Assembly: GCA_025201845.1 (NCBI GenBank)
Contig: MU604027.1
Span: 6,495 to 50,094 of the forward strand
Direction of reading: 5' to 3'
Source: Martensiomyces pterosporus
Taxonomy: Eukaryota > Kickxellomycota > Kickxellomycetes > Kickxellales > Kickxellaceae
Length of the DNA: 43,600 nucleotides
Part shown: positions 20,041 through 28,876 of the stretch, one piece after another
How the letters are laid out: each line of letters begins with the position of its first letter
Position numbering within the stretch: position 1 is the first letter of the stretch
Translations under genes and position numbers: made by a program
Notes under the pieces: generated by a model
Told to the model about the DNA's origin: nothing
What the model saw: only the letters and a program-made list of their open reading frames with translations
Database searches by the model: none

Positions 20041-20691
20041 ATGTCTAGCAGAACGCTTACTCTGGTTGTCGCTGCTGCGCAGAACAACGGCATCGGCGTC
20101 GGAAACGATCTCCCCTGGCGCCTTCGCAAGGACATGGCGTACTTCAACCAGGTAACCAAGGCCATCGCTCCACAGAAGGACGAGAAGATCACCAGCAGCG
20201 CACGCCCCTTGATGAACGCCTGCATCATGGGCCGCAGAACCTGGGAATCCATCCCGCCCAAGTTCCGGCCGCTCGATGACCGGTACAACATCATCATCAC
20301 GCGCGACAGCGAGCTTTTGGACAAGGAGTCGTCTCGCCCTCCCTTCACCGTCGTTGAATCCTCAATCTCCAGCGCCCTGAAGCACATTGACCAGCTGAAT
20401 GAGAACGAGGACGGCGCTGCTGTGCGTGTCGACCGCGTGTTTATTGTTGGCGGCAGCGGGATTTATGAGGAGGCGCTGCACATGGACAGCCACCATGTGC
20501 AGGTCCTGCTAACTCGAGTGCAGTTCCCCGACGCTGAATTGTGCGACACGTTCTTCCCTGAGATCCCCAAGGACAAGTTTGCCTTGCAGTCGCATGAGCG
20601 GCTGGAAGAGGTCGCTACGTTTGCTGTGCCCAGGGGTGTGCAGCGCGAGAGCGGGCTTGACTACGAGTTCCTCCTGTACGAAAAGCAGTAG
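20041..20691 (+). CDS. DFR1: Dihydrofolate reductase
   Basis: DHFR reduces dihydrofolate to tetrahydrofolate with NADPH and supplies one-carbon units for thymidylate and purines. This 216-aa intronless protein has the family landmarks: NNGIGVGNDLPWRLRKDMAYF at residues 15-35, with the acidic catalytic-site residue at Asp31 and Phe35 in the folate pocket; the nucleotide-binding MGRRTWESIPPKFRPL; and VFIVGGSGIYEEAL near residue 140. It is a single-domain enzyme without thymidylate synthase or hydrolase fusion, as in other fungi. The ATG at 20041 (cgcaccATG) is chosen because homology begins directly after it; the open frame upstream has no ATG. The length is typical. Confidence 0.97.
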   Translation: MSSRTLTLVVAAAQNNGIGVGNDLPWRLRKDMAYFNQVTKAIAPQKDEKITSSARPLMNACIMGRRTWESIPPKFRPLDDRYNIIITRDSELLDKESSRPPFTVVESSISSALKHIDQLNENEDGAAVRVDRVFIVGGSGIYEEALHMDSHHVQVLLTRVQFPDAELCDTFFPEIPKDKFALQSHERLEEVATFAVPRGVQRESGLDYEFLLYEKQ

Positions 20692-21222
20692 CCGCGACGG
20701 TACACAAGAGGCGGGAAATCGGCCTCGCTTCAGATCAGCATCATGGTAGCCGATTAGCACAGCAGTAATGTATTATCTGCACCCTGATCACCGCGATTAT
20801 TGAGTAAAAAAATTTTGCTCTCGATCTATGCTGCAGGCCAATTTTGAGGCTGAAGCCAGCTGTGTGTGGGGGGGAAGCTGGTGCTGTATGGGCGCCAGGC
20901 GGGAGGCAAACAGCAAAAAGAGCCTAGCGCGAAAATTTCTGCTTTTCTGTCTCTGCTAGTTTTTCTTGCTTCTCCTCATACAATTCCAAAACGGCTCTGC
21001 TGGTGCCGCTACCCGTCAATTTTCCCCATCTCCTCACTCGAAATCCGTAGCCCCTTCTTCTCTTTCGTTCACCTACGTTCATTTGTCCACACAAACGGCA
21101 AAGAGAGAAGCACCATATAGCTACAGCGAATAGGATATCCATACAGCAGCAACCTCACAGACGCGGCTCTTTCCCACTACTAATAGCACGAAAGCTAGGT
21201 CGCCCAAACAGCTCTTGAAAAT
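20692..21222. other. DHFR 3' end and NOP56 promoter
   Basis: This 531-bp stretch lies between two co-directional genes. The left part is the DHFR 3' region (gagtaaaaaaattttg near 20800). The right part (about 20940-21080) is C/T-rich on plus, typical of a strong fungal promoter. No coding sequence or RNA gene is recognisable. Confidence 0.5.
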
Positions 21223-22695
21223 ATGAGTCTTACCCACGTATTGTACGAGTCCGCCTCCGGCTACGGACTCTTCGAGGTCCTCCAGGCCGAGAAGGTCGGA
21301 GCCAAGCTCGATGAGGTCCAGGCCACCATCTACGATCTTGCCAAGTTCGGCAAGTACGTCAAGGTCAAGTCGTTTGCTCCCTTTAAGAGCGCCGCCGATG
21401 CGCTCGAGAACATCAACGATGTCTCCGAGGGAGTGTGCAGCGAGGGCCTCCAGGCCTTCTTGGAGCTCAACCTGGCCAAGGGCAGCAGCAAGGAGCTTCT
21501 TGGCGTCAGCGACCGCAACCTTGCGGGTGCGATCAAGGCCGAGACCAACATTGCGTGCACCAGCGACGAGCTCTCGCTGGAGCTTATCCGCGGCATCCGC
21601 CTGCACGCCGAGAAGCTGATCTCGCAGCTCAAGACTGGCGATCTGGGTAAGGCGCAGCTGGGTCTTGGACACGCTTACTCGCGTGCCAAGGTCAAGTTCA
21701 ACGTCAACCGGTCGGACAACATGATCATCCAGGCTATCTCGCTCCTTGACCAGCTCGACAAGGATCTGAACACCTTCTCGATGCGCGTGCGCGAGTGGTA
21801 CGGATGGCACTTCCCTGAGCTCTCCAAGATCATCGCTGACCACTACAAATACGCCCGCCTCGCCAAGGCCATTAAGAACAAGGGCACTCTGGGCGACGAC
21901 AGCATCGACATGCTCACCGAGATCACCGAGGACGACTCGATCTCGCGCCAGATCCTCGATGCTGCGCGTGCCTCGATGGGTACCGACATCTCGGAGATTG
22001 ATCTTCTTAACATTGAGACCTTCGCCACCCGCGTGATCTCCCTGTCCGAGTACCGCAAGAACCTGTACGACTACCTGGTCAGCAAGATGGGTCTGGTTGC
22101 TCCTAACCTCGCCTCCCTTATCGGCGACGTTGTTGGCGCCCGTCTTATCGCCCACGCTGGTTCGCTCACCAACCTCAGCAAATACCCTGCATCGACTGTC
22201 CAGATCCTTGGTGCGGAGAAGGCTCTGTTCCGTGCCCTCAAGGTTCGCGGCAACACCCCCAAATACGGACTCATCTACAACTCGTCGTTCATCGGACGTG
22301 CTGGAACCAAGAACAAGGGCCGCATCTCGCGCTTCCTTGCCAACAAGGCCACCATTGCCTCGCGCATTGATTGCTACACCGACGCGCCCACCAACAAGTT
22401 TGGCGAGGCCCTCCGGCAGCAGGTCGAGGACCGCCTGAACTTCTACGAGACTGGCGCTCAGCCCTCGAAGAACTCGGAGACCATGGAGAAGGTCATCAAG
22501 CAGCTTGCTGATGCTGCTGACGAGGAGACCCCTGCCCCTAAGGCATCGAAGAAGCGGGCGTCGGCTGACGACGAGGAGGCTCCTGCCAAGAAGGAGAAGA
22601 AGGACAAGAAGGAGAAGAAGCCCAAGAAGGACAAGTCCGAGAAGAAGGAGAAGTCTGAGAAGAAGGACAAGAAGAAGGACAAGAAGAAGAAGTAG
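21223..22695 (+). CDS. NOP56: Nop56, core protein of box C/D snoRNPs
   Basis: Nop56 pairs with Nop58, fibrillarin and Snu13 in box C/D snoRNPs that guide 2'-O-methylation of rRNA in the nucleolus. This intronless 490-aa protein matches Nop56 rather than Nop58: it starts MSLTHVLYESASGYGLFEV and contains GLGHAYSRAKVKFNVNR, DNMIIQAISLLDQLDKDLNTFSMRVREWYG split over the coiled coil, and the Nop domain with VGARLIAHAGSLTNLSKYP, STVQILGAEKALFRALK and GRISRFLANK. The C-terminal 60 residues are a KKE/KKD-rich nucleolar tail. Start context (gaaaatATGAG) is normal and homology begins at once. The opposite strand is open over the full length, a side effect of strong codon bias, which fits high expression. 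It converges on WDR70 with 200 bp between stops. Confidence 0.97.
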   Translation: MSLTHVLYESASGYGLFEVLQAEKVGAKLDEVQATIYDLAKFGKYVKVKSFAPFKSAADALENINDVSEGVCSEGLQAFLELNLAKGSSKELLGVSDRNLAGAIKAETNIACTSDELSLELIRGIRLHAEKLISQLKTGDLGKAQLGLGHAYSRAKVKFNVNRSDNMIIQAISLLDQLDKDLNTFSMRVREWYGWHFPELSKIIADHYKYARLAKAIKNKGTLGDDSIDMLTEITEDDSISRQILDAARASMGTDISEIDLLNIETFATRVISLSEYRKNLYDYLVSKMGLVAPNLASLIGDVVGARLIAHAGSLTNLSKYPASTVQILGAEKALFRALKVRGNTPKYGLIYNSSFIGRAGTKNKGRISRFLANKATIASRIDCYTDAPTNKFGEALRQQVEDRLNFYETGAQPSKNSETMEKVIKQLADAADEETPAPKASKKRASADDEEAPAKKEKKDKKEKKPKKDKSEKKEKSEKKDKKKDKKKK

Positions 22696-22895
22696 ACTGA
22701 GCTTTGGTCTGCCGCCGCCTCCTCTAGCAGCTGCTCCAAAACACCCTTTTGACCGTCTTCGTATTCCAAACTCCTTGGGCCCCTTTCCGGGCCTTCTTGT
22801 TTTTCCATTTTCTATTTTCTCTAAATCCAAAAGCAAAAAATACCCATTCCAACCTCCACGCCGTGTCAAAGTGGCGGTGCTGCTGCGCTGCTGCT

Positions 22896-24629
22896 TTACT
22901 TTCTGCGCTTCATCTCGGGCTCGTCTGCCATGCCGGTGTCGTCGAACACAGGCTTGTCCTGCGTGCCCCTGTACGCCGGAGCAACGAACATTGGGTCCTC
23001 CTCAGCGACTGCGGCGTACTTCAGCAGTGCTTCTCTCGGGTCCTCATCCCGCAGGGTGTCCTTTATCAGCGACTTCATGATGTGCTGCGTCTCGTTAACT
23101 CCAATCACGCCTCCCCTGCCGTGGCCGTATATGGGCATCGCGGGCTTTTGCGAGCGCAGCGGGTCAGCGCGAGCCTTTTCGCGCCTGCGCTTGGCAGACA
23201 TGGGCTTTTCGTCGCGGAACAAGGGCAGTGCGTTGGGAGTGATGATGGGCCCTGTCACCTCCGACGCCGGGCCTTCGTCGACGTGTCTGTGTCGGGGCCG
23301 CCTGGTTGCGCAGAGCTTGGCTCCGCCGATGCTGGTCTCGGGGCTGTAGAGGACCGAGACTGGGCCTGCGGTGGATGTAGCGGCGATTTGGTTGATCCGC
23401 GGGTGCCAGTGCACGCGAATCGCATCGCCGTCGAATGGCGTGGGGATTCGGCGGGTGTGTGAGAGGTCCTGGCTGCTGAGCACCACAATGCCCCCTCCGT
23501 GCGCGGCCCCCGCCAGGAGCTCGCGGCCACTTGGGCTGAACACCACGTTGGCCTCGGGTCCGGCCGATGGCAGGTCGCCGAGTGCAGCGAGTGGCGCGGT
23601 GAGTTTGCGGATATCCCACAGCTTCACAGTGCTGTCGCCGCCGCGCGTAGCCAGCACCCTGCCGTCAGGCGAGAAGACCACCGACGACGTCTCTGTGCCC
23701 ATCTGGTGTGCGTCGGCGATGTGGTGGGTGGGCCGCGAGTAGGGGCCCCTGCTGGCCCACATCGAGAGCCCGCCGTCCTGCTGCGCCGTTGCAATAAGCG
23801 CAGCGTCGTGGGAGTACGCAACCGCTGTAGCCGCCACGCGCACGCCGCGCTGCTTCGTTTTCATAACCAGCACCTGCTCCTGCTTCATCAGCGACGTCTC
23901 GCAGTTCCATATGCGCACGGTGGAGTCAGCACTGGCCGTGATAAAGACCTCGTCCACACGGGGGTTCCAGTCCACCGAAGTAAGCGCCGCTACATGGCCC
24001 GAGGTTCGCCGCATGTCCATGACGTACATGTCGCCGCGCTTGAACTCGCGCACCTGCCTTCCATCGCGGTCGTAGAGCTTGGCTCGCGGGTCGCCTGTTG
24101 CGCAGAGGAGCAGAGTCGAGGAGCGGTTGAACTTTAGGTCGTGGATCTGCTGCCCCTCGAACGGGACTACCGTGCGGAAGGACTGGCAGCTGGAATCCAT
24201 CGAGGCAAAGTCCCACAAAAGCATGTGCGAGCCGTGCTCGCCCGTCGCTAGGATGTCGCCTTGGGAGTCCCAGGCTAGCGCAGACACGGCCTTTTTGTGG
24301 CCCTTGAGGAGGACGTGGTTTGAGATTGGGTACTCCTGGTTGCCGTCATTGTCTTCGTCTGATTCGTGGTCCGAGATGCCCGCTGCATCGGCAGGCTTCT
24401 TTGTGTCTAGATCTGGACGCTGCGCTTGCGCTGAGGGAGCATTGACCGGCATTGGCGGTTGGCTTTCGGGTTTTGTGGAGGCGGCTGCCTTGTCTGAGGC
24501 CCCGTCCTTCTTCCCTGCCAGTTCGCTGCTGCCGCTGCCATCTGCTGTGCCCTGGCTAGCAGCGATTGCCTTCTTTTTCTTGCCAAAGTTCTTTGGTATG
24601 AACTTGCTCAACTCGTCGCCGAGGCCCAT
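22896..24629 (-). CDS. WDR70: WD40-repeat protein WDR70
   Basis: WDR70 is a CUL4-DDB1-associated WD40 protein that in S. pombe and human cells supports histone H2B monoubiquitination and DNA end resection. This intronless 577-aa protein starts MGLGDELSKFIPKNFGKKKK and has a charged, disordered N-terminus. A beta-propeller follows from about residue 105 (LKGHKKAVSALAWDSQGDIL, VDWNPRVDEVFITASADSTV, FSPDGRVLATRGGDSTVKLW). The family-specific C-terminus includes LRDEDPREALLKYAAVAEED and PMFVAPAYRGTQ and ends in KRRK. That C-terminal block separates WDR70 from generic WD40 proteins. It converges with NOP56 on one side, and its 5' end faces the 3' end of malate synthase, 241 bp away. Confidence 0.92.
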   Translation of the reverse strand: MGLGDELSKFIPKNFGKKKKAIAASQGTADGSGSSELAGKKDGASDKAAASTKPESQPPMPVNAPSAQAQRPDLDTKKPADAAGISDHESDEDNDGNQEYPISNHVLLKGHKKAVSALAWDSQGDILATGEHGSHMLLWDFASMDSSCQSFRTVVPFEGQQIHDLKFNRSSTLLLCATGDPRAKLYDRDGRQVREFKRGDMYVMDMRRTSGHVAALTSVDWNPRVDEVFITASADSTVRIWNCETSLMKQEQVLVMKTKQRGVRVAATAVAYSHDAALIATAQQDGGLSMWASRGPYSRPTHHIADAHQMGTETSSVVFSPDGRVLATRGGDSTVKLWDIRKLTAPLAALGDLPSAGPEANVVFSPSGRELLAGAAHGGGIVVLSSQDLSHTRRIPTPFDGDAIRVHWHPRINQIAATSTAGPVSVLYSPETSIGGAKLCATRRPRHRHVDEGPASEVTGPIITPNALPLFRDEKPMSAKRRREKARADPLRSQKPAMPIYGHGRGGVIGVNETQHIMKSLIKDTLRDEDPREALLKYAAVAEEDPMFVAPAYRGTQDKPVFDDTGMADEPEMKRRK

Positions 24630-24870
24630 CGTGAGTGGAGGCAGTGCAATGCAGACAGATGTTCGAAAGGAGGGCTGAAGGCGCGCTTTGCTGTGTGCTG
24701 CCGCCAGCGAAAAAAAAAAAAACCTTACAACTACTTAAACTGCCCGCTGCCCAAGTTCCAGCACAGCACTTAGTTACTAGATAGCTCACATGACACCAGT
24801 GCAAGCAGTGCGCTAGCTTTGTATTAAACAGCAGAGAAAGGAATGGGGGCAACAGAGAAAAGAAAGGCGC

Positions 24871-27024
24871 TTAGAGCCTGGCACCGCTGGCGGTCTCAAC
24901 AATCGAGTCGTAGCAGAGGGTGGTGAGGAAGTCGTCGTAGCGGTCGCCAGTCATCTGCGAGCCCATGTACTTGACAGCCAGGTCAAGGGTAGGGTAGCTC
25001 TTGCGGTCGAGCTTGGCAGCCTCCTCCTTGAGGATCTTGGCGGCGTAGGCAGGGGTGATGACAGTGCCGTCGGCAGTGCGGGCGCCATGGCGGACCCACT
25101 GGTAGAGCTGGGAGCGGGAGATCTCCGCGGTGGCAGCGTCCTCCATGAGGTTGTGGATGGGGACGCACCCGCTGCCGTTGAGCCAGTTGGCCATGTAGAT
25201 CAGGCCGACCGAGATGTTGCCGCGAACACCAGCCTCGGTGATCTTGCCTCCAGCAATGTTGGTGTTGAGGAGGTCAGAGGCCTTGACCTCGACGTCCTCG
25301 CGGCGGATGTGGAACTGGTTGGGCGAGGGCATGTTCTTGTCAAACTCCTCCAGAGCAATGGTGACAAGAGCGGGGTGGGCGACCCAGGTGCCGTCGTGGC
25401 CGGCAAGGACCTCGCGGCGCTTGTCGGCGCGGACCTTCTCCATGGCGATCTGGTTGGCCTTGTCGTCGTTCTTGATGGGGATCTGAGCAGCCATGCCGCC
25501 CATCGCGTGGACGCCGCGGAGGTGGCAGGTCTTGATGAGAAGGCGCACGTAGGCGTCCATGAAGGGCGACTTCATGGTGACATCCGAGCGGTCGGGGAGG
25601 ATGAAGCGAGGGTCGTGGCGGAACTTCTTGATGACCGAGAAGATGTAGTCCCAGCGGCCGCAGTTGAGACCAGACGAGTGGTCGCGGAGCTCGTAGATGA
25701 TCTCATCCATCTGGAACGAGGCGAGGATGGTCTCGATGAGCACAGTGCCACGGATGGTTCCGCGGGGGATGTTGAGCTCGTCCTGGGCAACGTTGAAGAT
25801 GTCGTTCCAGAGACGGGCCTCGAGGTAGCTCTCCATCTTGGGGAGGTAGAAGTAGGGGCCGAAGCCGGCATCGAGGGTGGCCTGGGCGTTGTGGAAGAAG
25901 TACAGGGCAAAGTCAAAGATCGAGGCAGAGCAGCGCTCGCCGTCGATGAGGACATGGCCCTCCTCCATGTGCCAGCCGCGGGGGCTACAGTATTAAGCGA
26001 AGCGTGAGAGTAACCATATCAGCTTGTGAATGCAGCTGGTGCAGAGGAGCTGCTGCATTGCGATTTGCAGGAGATAGCAGGAGCATGGAGGCAGCATGGC
26101 GCAACGGGCAAGAGGAGGGAGCTACGTGGCCTCCGACTCCGATCGACAAACAACGCACAAATCATGCGAGCACAAAGGAAGGCGTGTAGTTGGAGGTGCA
26201 CAGCGTGTAGCACGACTGCTAACCAGCGCCTGGCTGCTGCTACTCGCCAAAAAGGGATCTGCCGCTTATCGGGAGGAGGGCAGCAGCAGTAGCCTGAGCC
26301 GAGGAAGCAGAAAAAGCCAGGCAGCAGAATCACATGGGCCACTCCTCTTTTCGCATCCCACACGTGAAGCTCCACTCATTATCCATTCCACCGTGCCTGA
26401 TTTGGAGAAAGGGGGCATATGCGTGACGGCTTTTTTTTCGTTTTCACGCAGGCGTGTGGACATGATAAGGAGAGTGGGCGCCGACATGCAAGGCACATAG
26501 CACATGTGAAAAGCGTCGACTTACCGGACGATGAGGGTAGCAAGCTTGCCGTCCTCGCGGAGCTTGTACTGCTTGCCCTGGGCGTTGGTGAACGAGATTG
26601 TGCGGCGCACAGCGTCGCGCATGTTGATCTGGCCGTCGACGAGGTTGAACCAGGTGGGGGCGCTGGAGTCCTCAAAGTCAGCCATGAAGGTGCGGGCACC
26701 GGAGTTCAGGGCGTTGATGACCATCTTGCGGTCAACGGGGCCGGTGATCTCGACACGGCGGTCGATGAGGCCTGGGGCGGGGCGGGCGGCGCGCCAGGTG
26801 AGGTCGTTGCGGATGTGGGCGGTCTCGGGGAGGAAGTCGAGAGAGGCGCCTGCCTGGATGGCGCGGTAGCGCTCCTCGCGGGCCTGCAGGAGCTGCTTGC
26901 GGGTGGAGTTGAAGAGGCGGTGGAGCTTGGCAACGAACGAGATGGCCTCGGGAGTGAGGATCTCGGCCTGCTTGCCAACAACCTTGCCAACAATCTGGAC
27001 ACCGGCGACCTTGGACTGGAACAT
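24871..27024 (-). CDS. MLS1: Malate synthase, peroxisomal type (two exons)
   Basis: Malate synthase condenses glyoxylate with acetyl-CoA to malate in the glyoxylate cycle, for growth on acetate and fatty acids. Exon 1 (26525-27024) and exon 2 (24871-25984) flank a 540-bp intron with donor gtaagt and acceptor tgtag; together they encode 537 aa. Exon 1 holds [20 protein letters not shown]. The junction falls in the signature: IVR at the end of exon 1 joins [16 protein letters not shown] in exon 2. Further hallmarks are [24 protein letters not shown] and the [20 protein letters not shown] region. The protein ends ARL, a variant of the PTS1 tripeptide, so peroxisomal import is likely. A TATA-like box lies about 170 bp upstream of the ATG. 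Length and motifs are typical of the A-type enzyme of fungi and plants. Confidence 0.97.
25985..26524 (-). other. Long intron of malate synthase
   Basis: At 540 bp this is the longest intron in the window. Its splice sites are canonical (gtaagt, ctgtag), and protein identity is continuous across it, so no exon is hidden inside. I see no nested gene, snoRNA or mobile element. Confidence 0.9.
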
Positions 27025-27190
27025 TTCAGAGAGTTTGCGTGTGAGGGTACTACTACAAGAAAGCTGAGCGAAAAAGCAGTGCTCCGTTTGAGAGGCAAAG
27101 AATGAAGAGGCAAAATGGTACAGGCAAAAGAGTAATGGTGGAGAGAGTGCTGCTGCAGCGGCACGGCGGAGGAAGGGCGGCGCCTGCCCA

Positions 27191-27197
27191 TTTTATA
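27191..27197 (-). promoter_or_regulatory. TATA-like box of malate synthase
   Basis: On the minus strand the sequence reads GTATAAAATGGG, about 170 bp upstream of the malate synthase ATG. Glyoxylate-cycle genes are strongly inducible and often have TATA-containing promoters, so position and sequence fit. No transcript evidence is available. Confidence 0.5.
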
Positions 27198-28422
27198 CAC
27201 AGCCAGCACCCGATGCCATGCTAGCGACAGTAGCACTCGTGCCCCTTTGGCTGCGTGTGTGAGCACAGCGTGACGGCTGTTGCCTCTGCGCCAGCACACG
27301 TCCTCAGCATTGGCGCAGCAGAGTGTGGAAATGGGCGGATTTACGCCAAAAGGGGCCAAAGTAGTGCGCGCCAAAATAAAAGCGCACACAGCAGCCTGGC
27401 TGGGTATCCAGCCGTATGGCAGCCGCAACGAGCCAGGCTGCCCTGCCTGCGTTCAGAAGTGCGGCGAATTATTTATGCGCTTCATAGCTGCCGCCGTTAT
27501 CTAGTGGCTCCCCCGCCATGTGGGATATTAAGCCAAAAGCAACGTCTGCAGACTGCACTTGGACAGCAAAAGTGCCTGGAACGCCGTTTAGTGCAGCACA
27601 AAACCTGGGAGATAAAAAAAATCTCCTATCTCTGCTCCCATCCAGCTTTGCTGCTGCCCGCCACGGAAGTTTATTCCACCGAGCGCGGCGCTCGCTTCGC
27701 CTTATCTTGCTTCAAGCATGAACCCATGGTGATGACGCTGGCGATGATGCGGCTGCAGTCTTGTGCGCGCATGAAAGCAATAGGGCCAGGTGCCAGTGTG
27801 CATGTGCAATTCTTTGAAGAGGGCTGTGGTTTCTTATCAAGCCTGGTCTGTGGGATATTCCTGTTTTCATAGCTGTGAGGGGGAGGATATTTTGTGCTGG
27901 CCACTGGCTGGTTGGCTGGCTGGTGCACAGGTGTGGGTATTATTCAAGCGTGCATCAATGGAGGAGATAAGCGGCTTTCTGAGTCAACAGTCAATGCGGG
28001 TATCATGTCACTCGGTTTACTTCCGGCATGTGCTGAGAGCAAGTCACGGCACACAGCCCGCATGGCATTGTGATGATGACCCCTATAGCCTGAGTCCCCA
28101 GCATCATCCCAGCCAAGTCAGCATGCACTCCTCACATCTTCCACCGCCAGCTACTCTGCCTCGATCGATGGCAGAGCAGAAATGCGTGTGTGCAGCTTTT
28201 GGCGGTGTGGAACTGCCAACGCCACTTTCCAAATGCGCTACCAGGAAGGCGGCCTCAAGCAGGTGCGATTCTTGTGTGCGCGAATTTTCCAAACCCCACG
28301 CCTCACTCAGAAAAGCGCGAAGCAGGGGAGAAAACATCCCTGGCAGCCCACATCGCCTCACGACTAAGGGTGACTTCCCGTCGGGGCTTCATAGTAAACG
28401 ATCAGAAGGAAAAATGGTATTT

Positions 28423-28493
28423 GGAGAAGAGAAAAGAGAGAAAAGAGGAGAGAAGAAAGAAAGGAAAAGGAAGAAAAGAAAAGAAAAGAAAAG
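28423..28493. repeat. Uninterrupted 71-nt purine tract
   Basis: All 71 bases are A or G, with a run of aaaag units at the right end. On the minus strand, the direction of the PUF gene, it is pyrimidine-rich and lies downstream of the stop. It could form unusual DNA structure or bind polypyrimidine-tract proteins, but slippage is enough to explain it. Confidence 0.9.
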
Positions 28494-28876
28494 CAGTCGT
28501 AGAGAAGGTATGAACAAACTAATAGAAAAAATAGGGCCCAAAGTAGTGGTAAATGAACAGATAGACACAGAAAAGAAAAGAAAAAAGGTGGTGCACTAAT
28601 AGCATTGGTGAAAGCAGCGTCGTAAAGAATTGAATATATGTGCCGGCGCTGTTACACTCCTGTACAGTTATGTATGAGATGTCTTGCCAGTATTTTTTTT
28701 GTTGTTGCGTGGGCGTACGCGTGTCCTCTGTCCCAGAAGCCACACACACCGGCGGCTTTTTGTTGTTGTCCTTCCTGCTCTGCTAACCGTGGCGCGCTCT
28801 GCGTTGCTCGCCCTGGCCCGTCCTTTACTTAGCGATGGGTGGTGGCCGGTGCTGGTCCAGACGTAGATGCAGGCGC

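Larger units (their letters stand above)
27025..28876. other. Intergenic region between malate synthase and the PUF gene
   Basis: The left side is the malate synthase promoter (minus strand), with a TATA-like box and a CreA/Mig1-like element GCGGGG on minus near 27510-27516, of uncertain meaning. The right side should be the 3' region of the PUF gene. A pure purine run of 71 nt lies at 28423-28493. An open frame from about 27958 to 28599 (plus) has no recognisable domain and ends in a Lys-rich artefact of the purine run, so it is not called. Confidence 0.55.

Noticed and set aside
25087..26007. 306-codon plus-strand frame over malate synthase exon 2
   Set aside because: Antisense shadow of the enzyme; its Val/Asp/Gly-rich translation mirrors the sense codon pattern.
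26026..26500. Nested gene in the malate synthase intron
   Set aside because: The overlapping plus-strand frames have no domains and the composition is that of noncoding DNA.
28068..28092. Possible box C (tgatgatga) and box D (ctga) of a snoRNA
   Set aside because: The boxes are only about 15 nt apart, with no terminal stem and no room for a guide element.
27958..28599. ATG-started plus-strand frame of about 213 codons upstream of the purine tract
   Set aside because: No domain, no splice logic, and the Lys/Arg/Glu-rich end merely translates the purine run.
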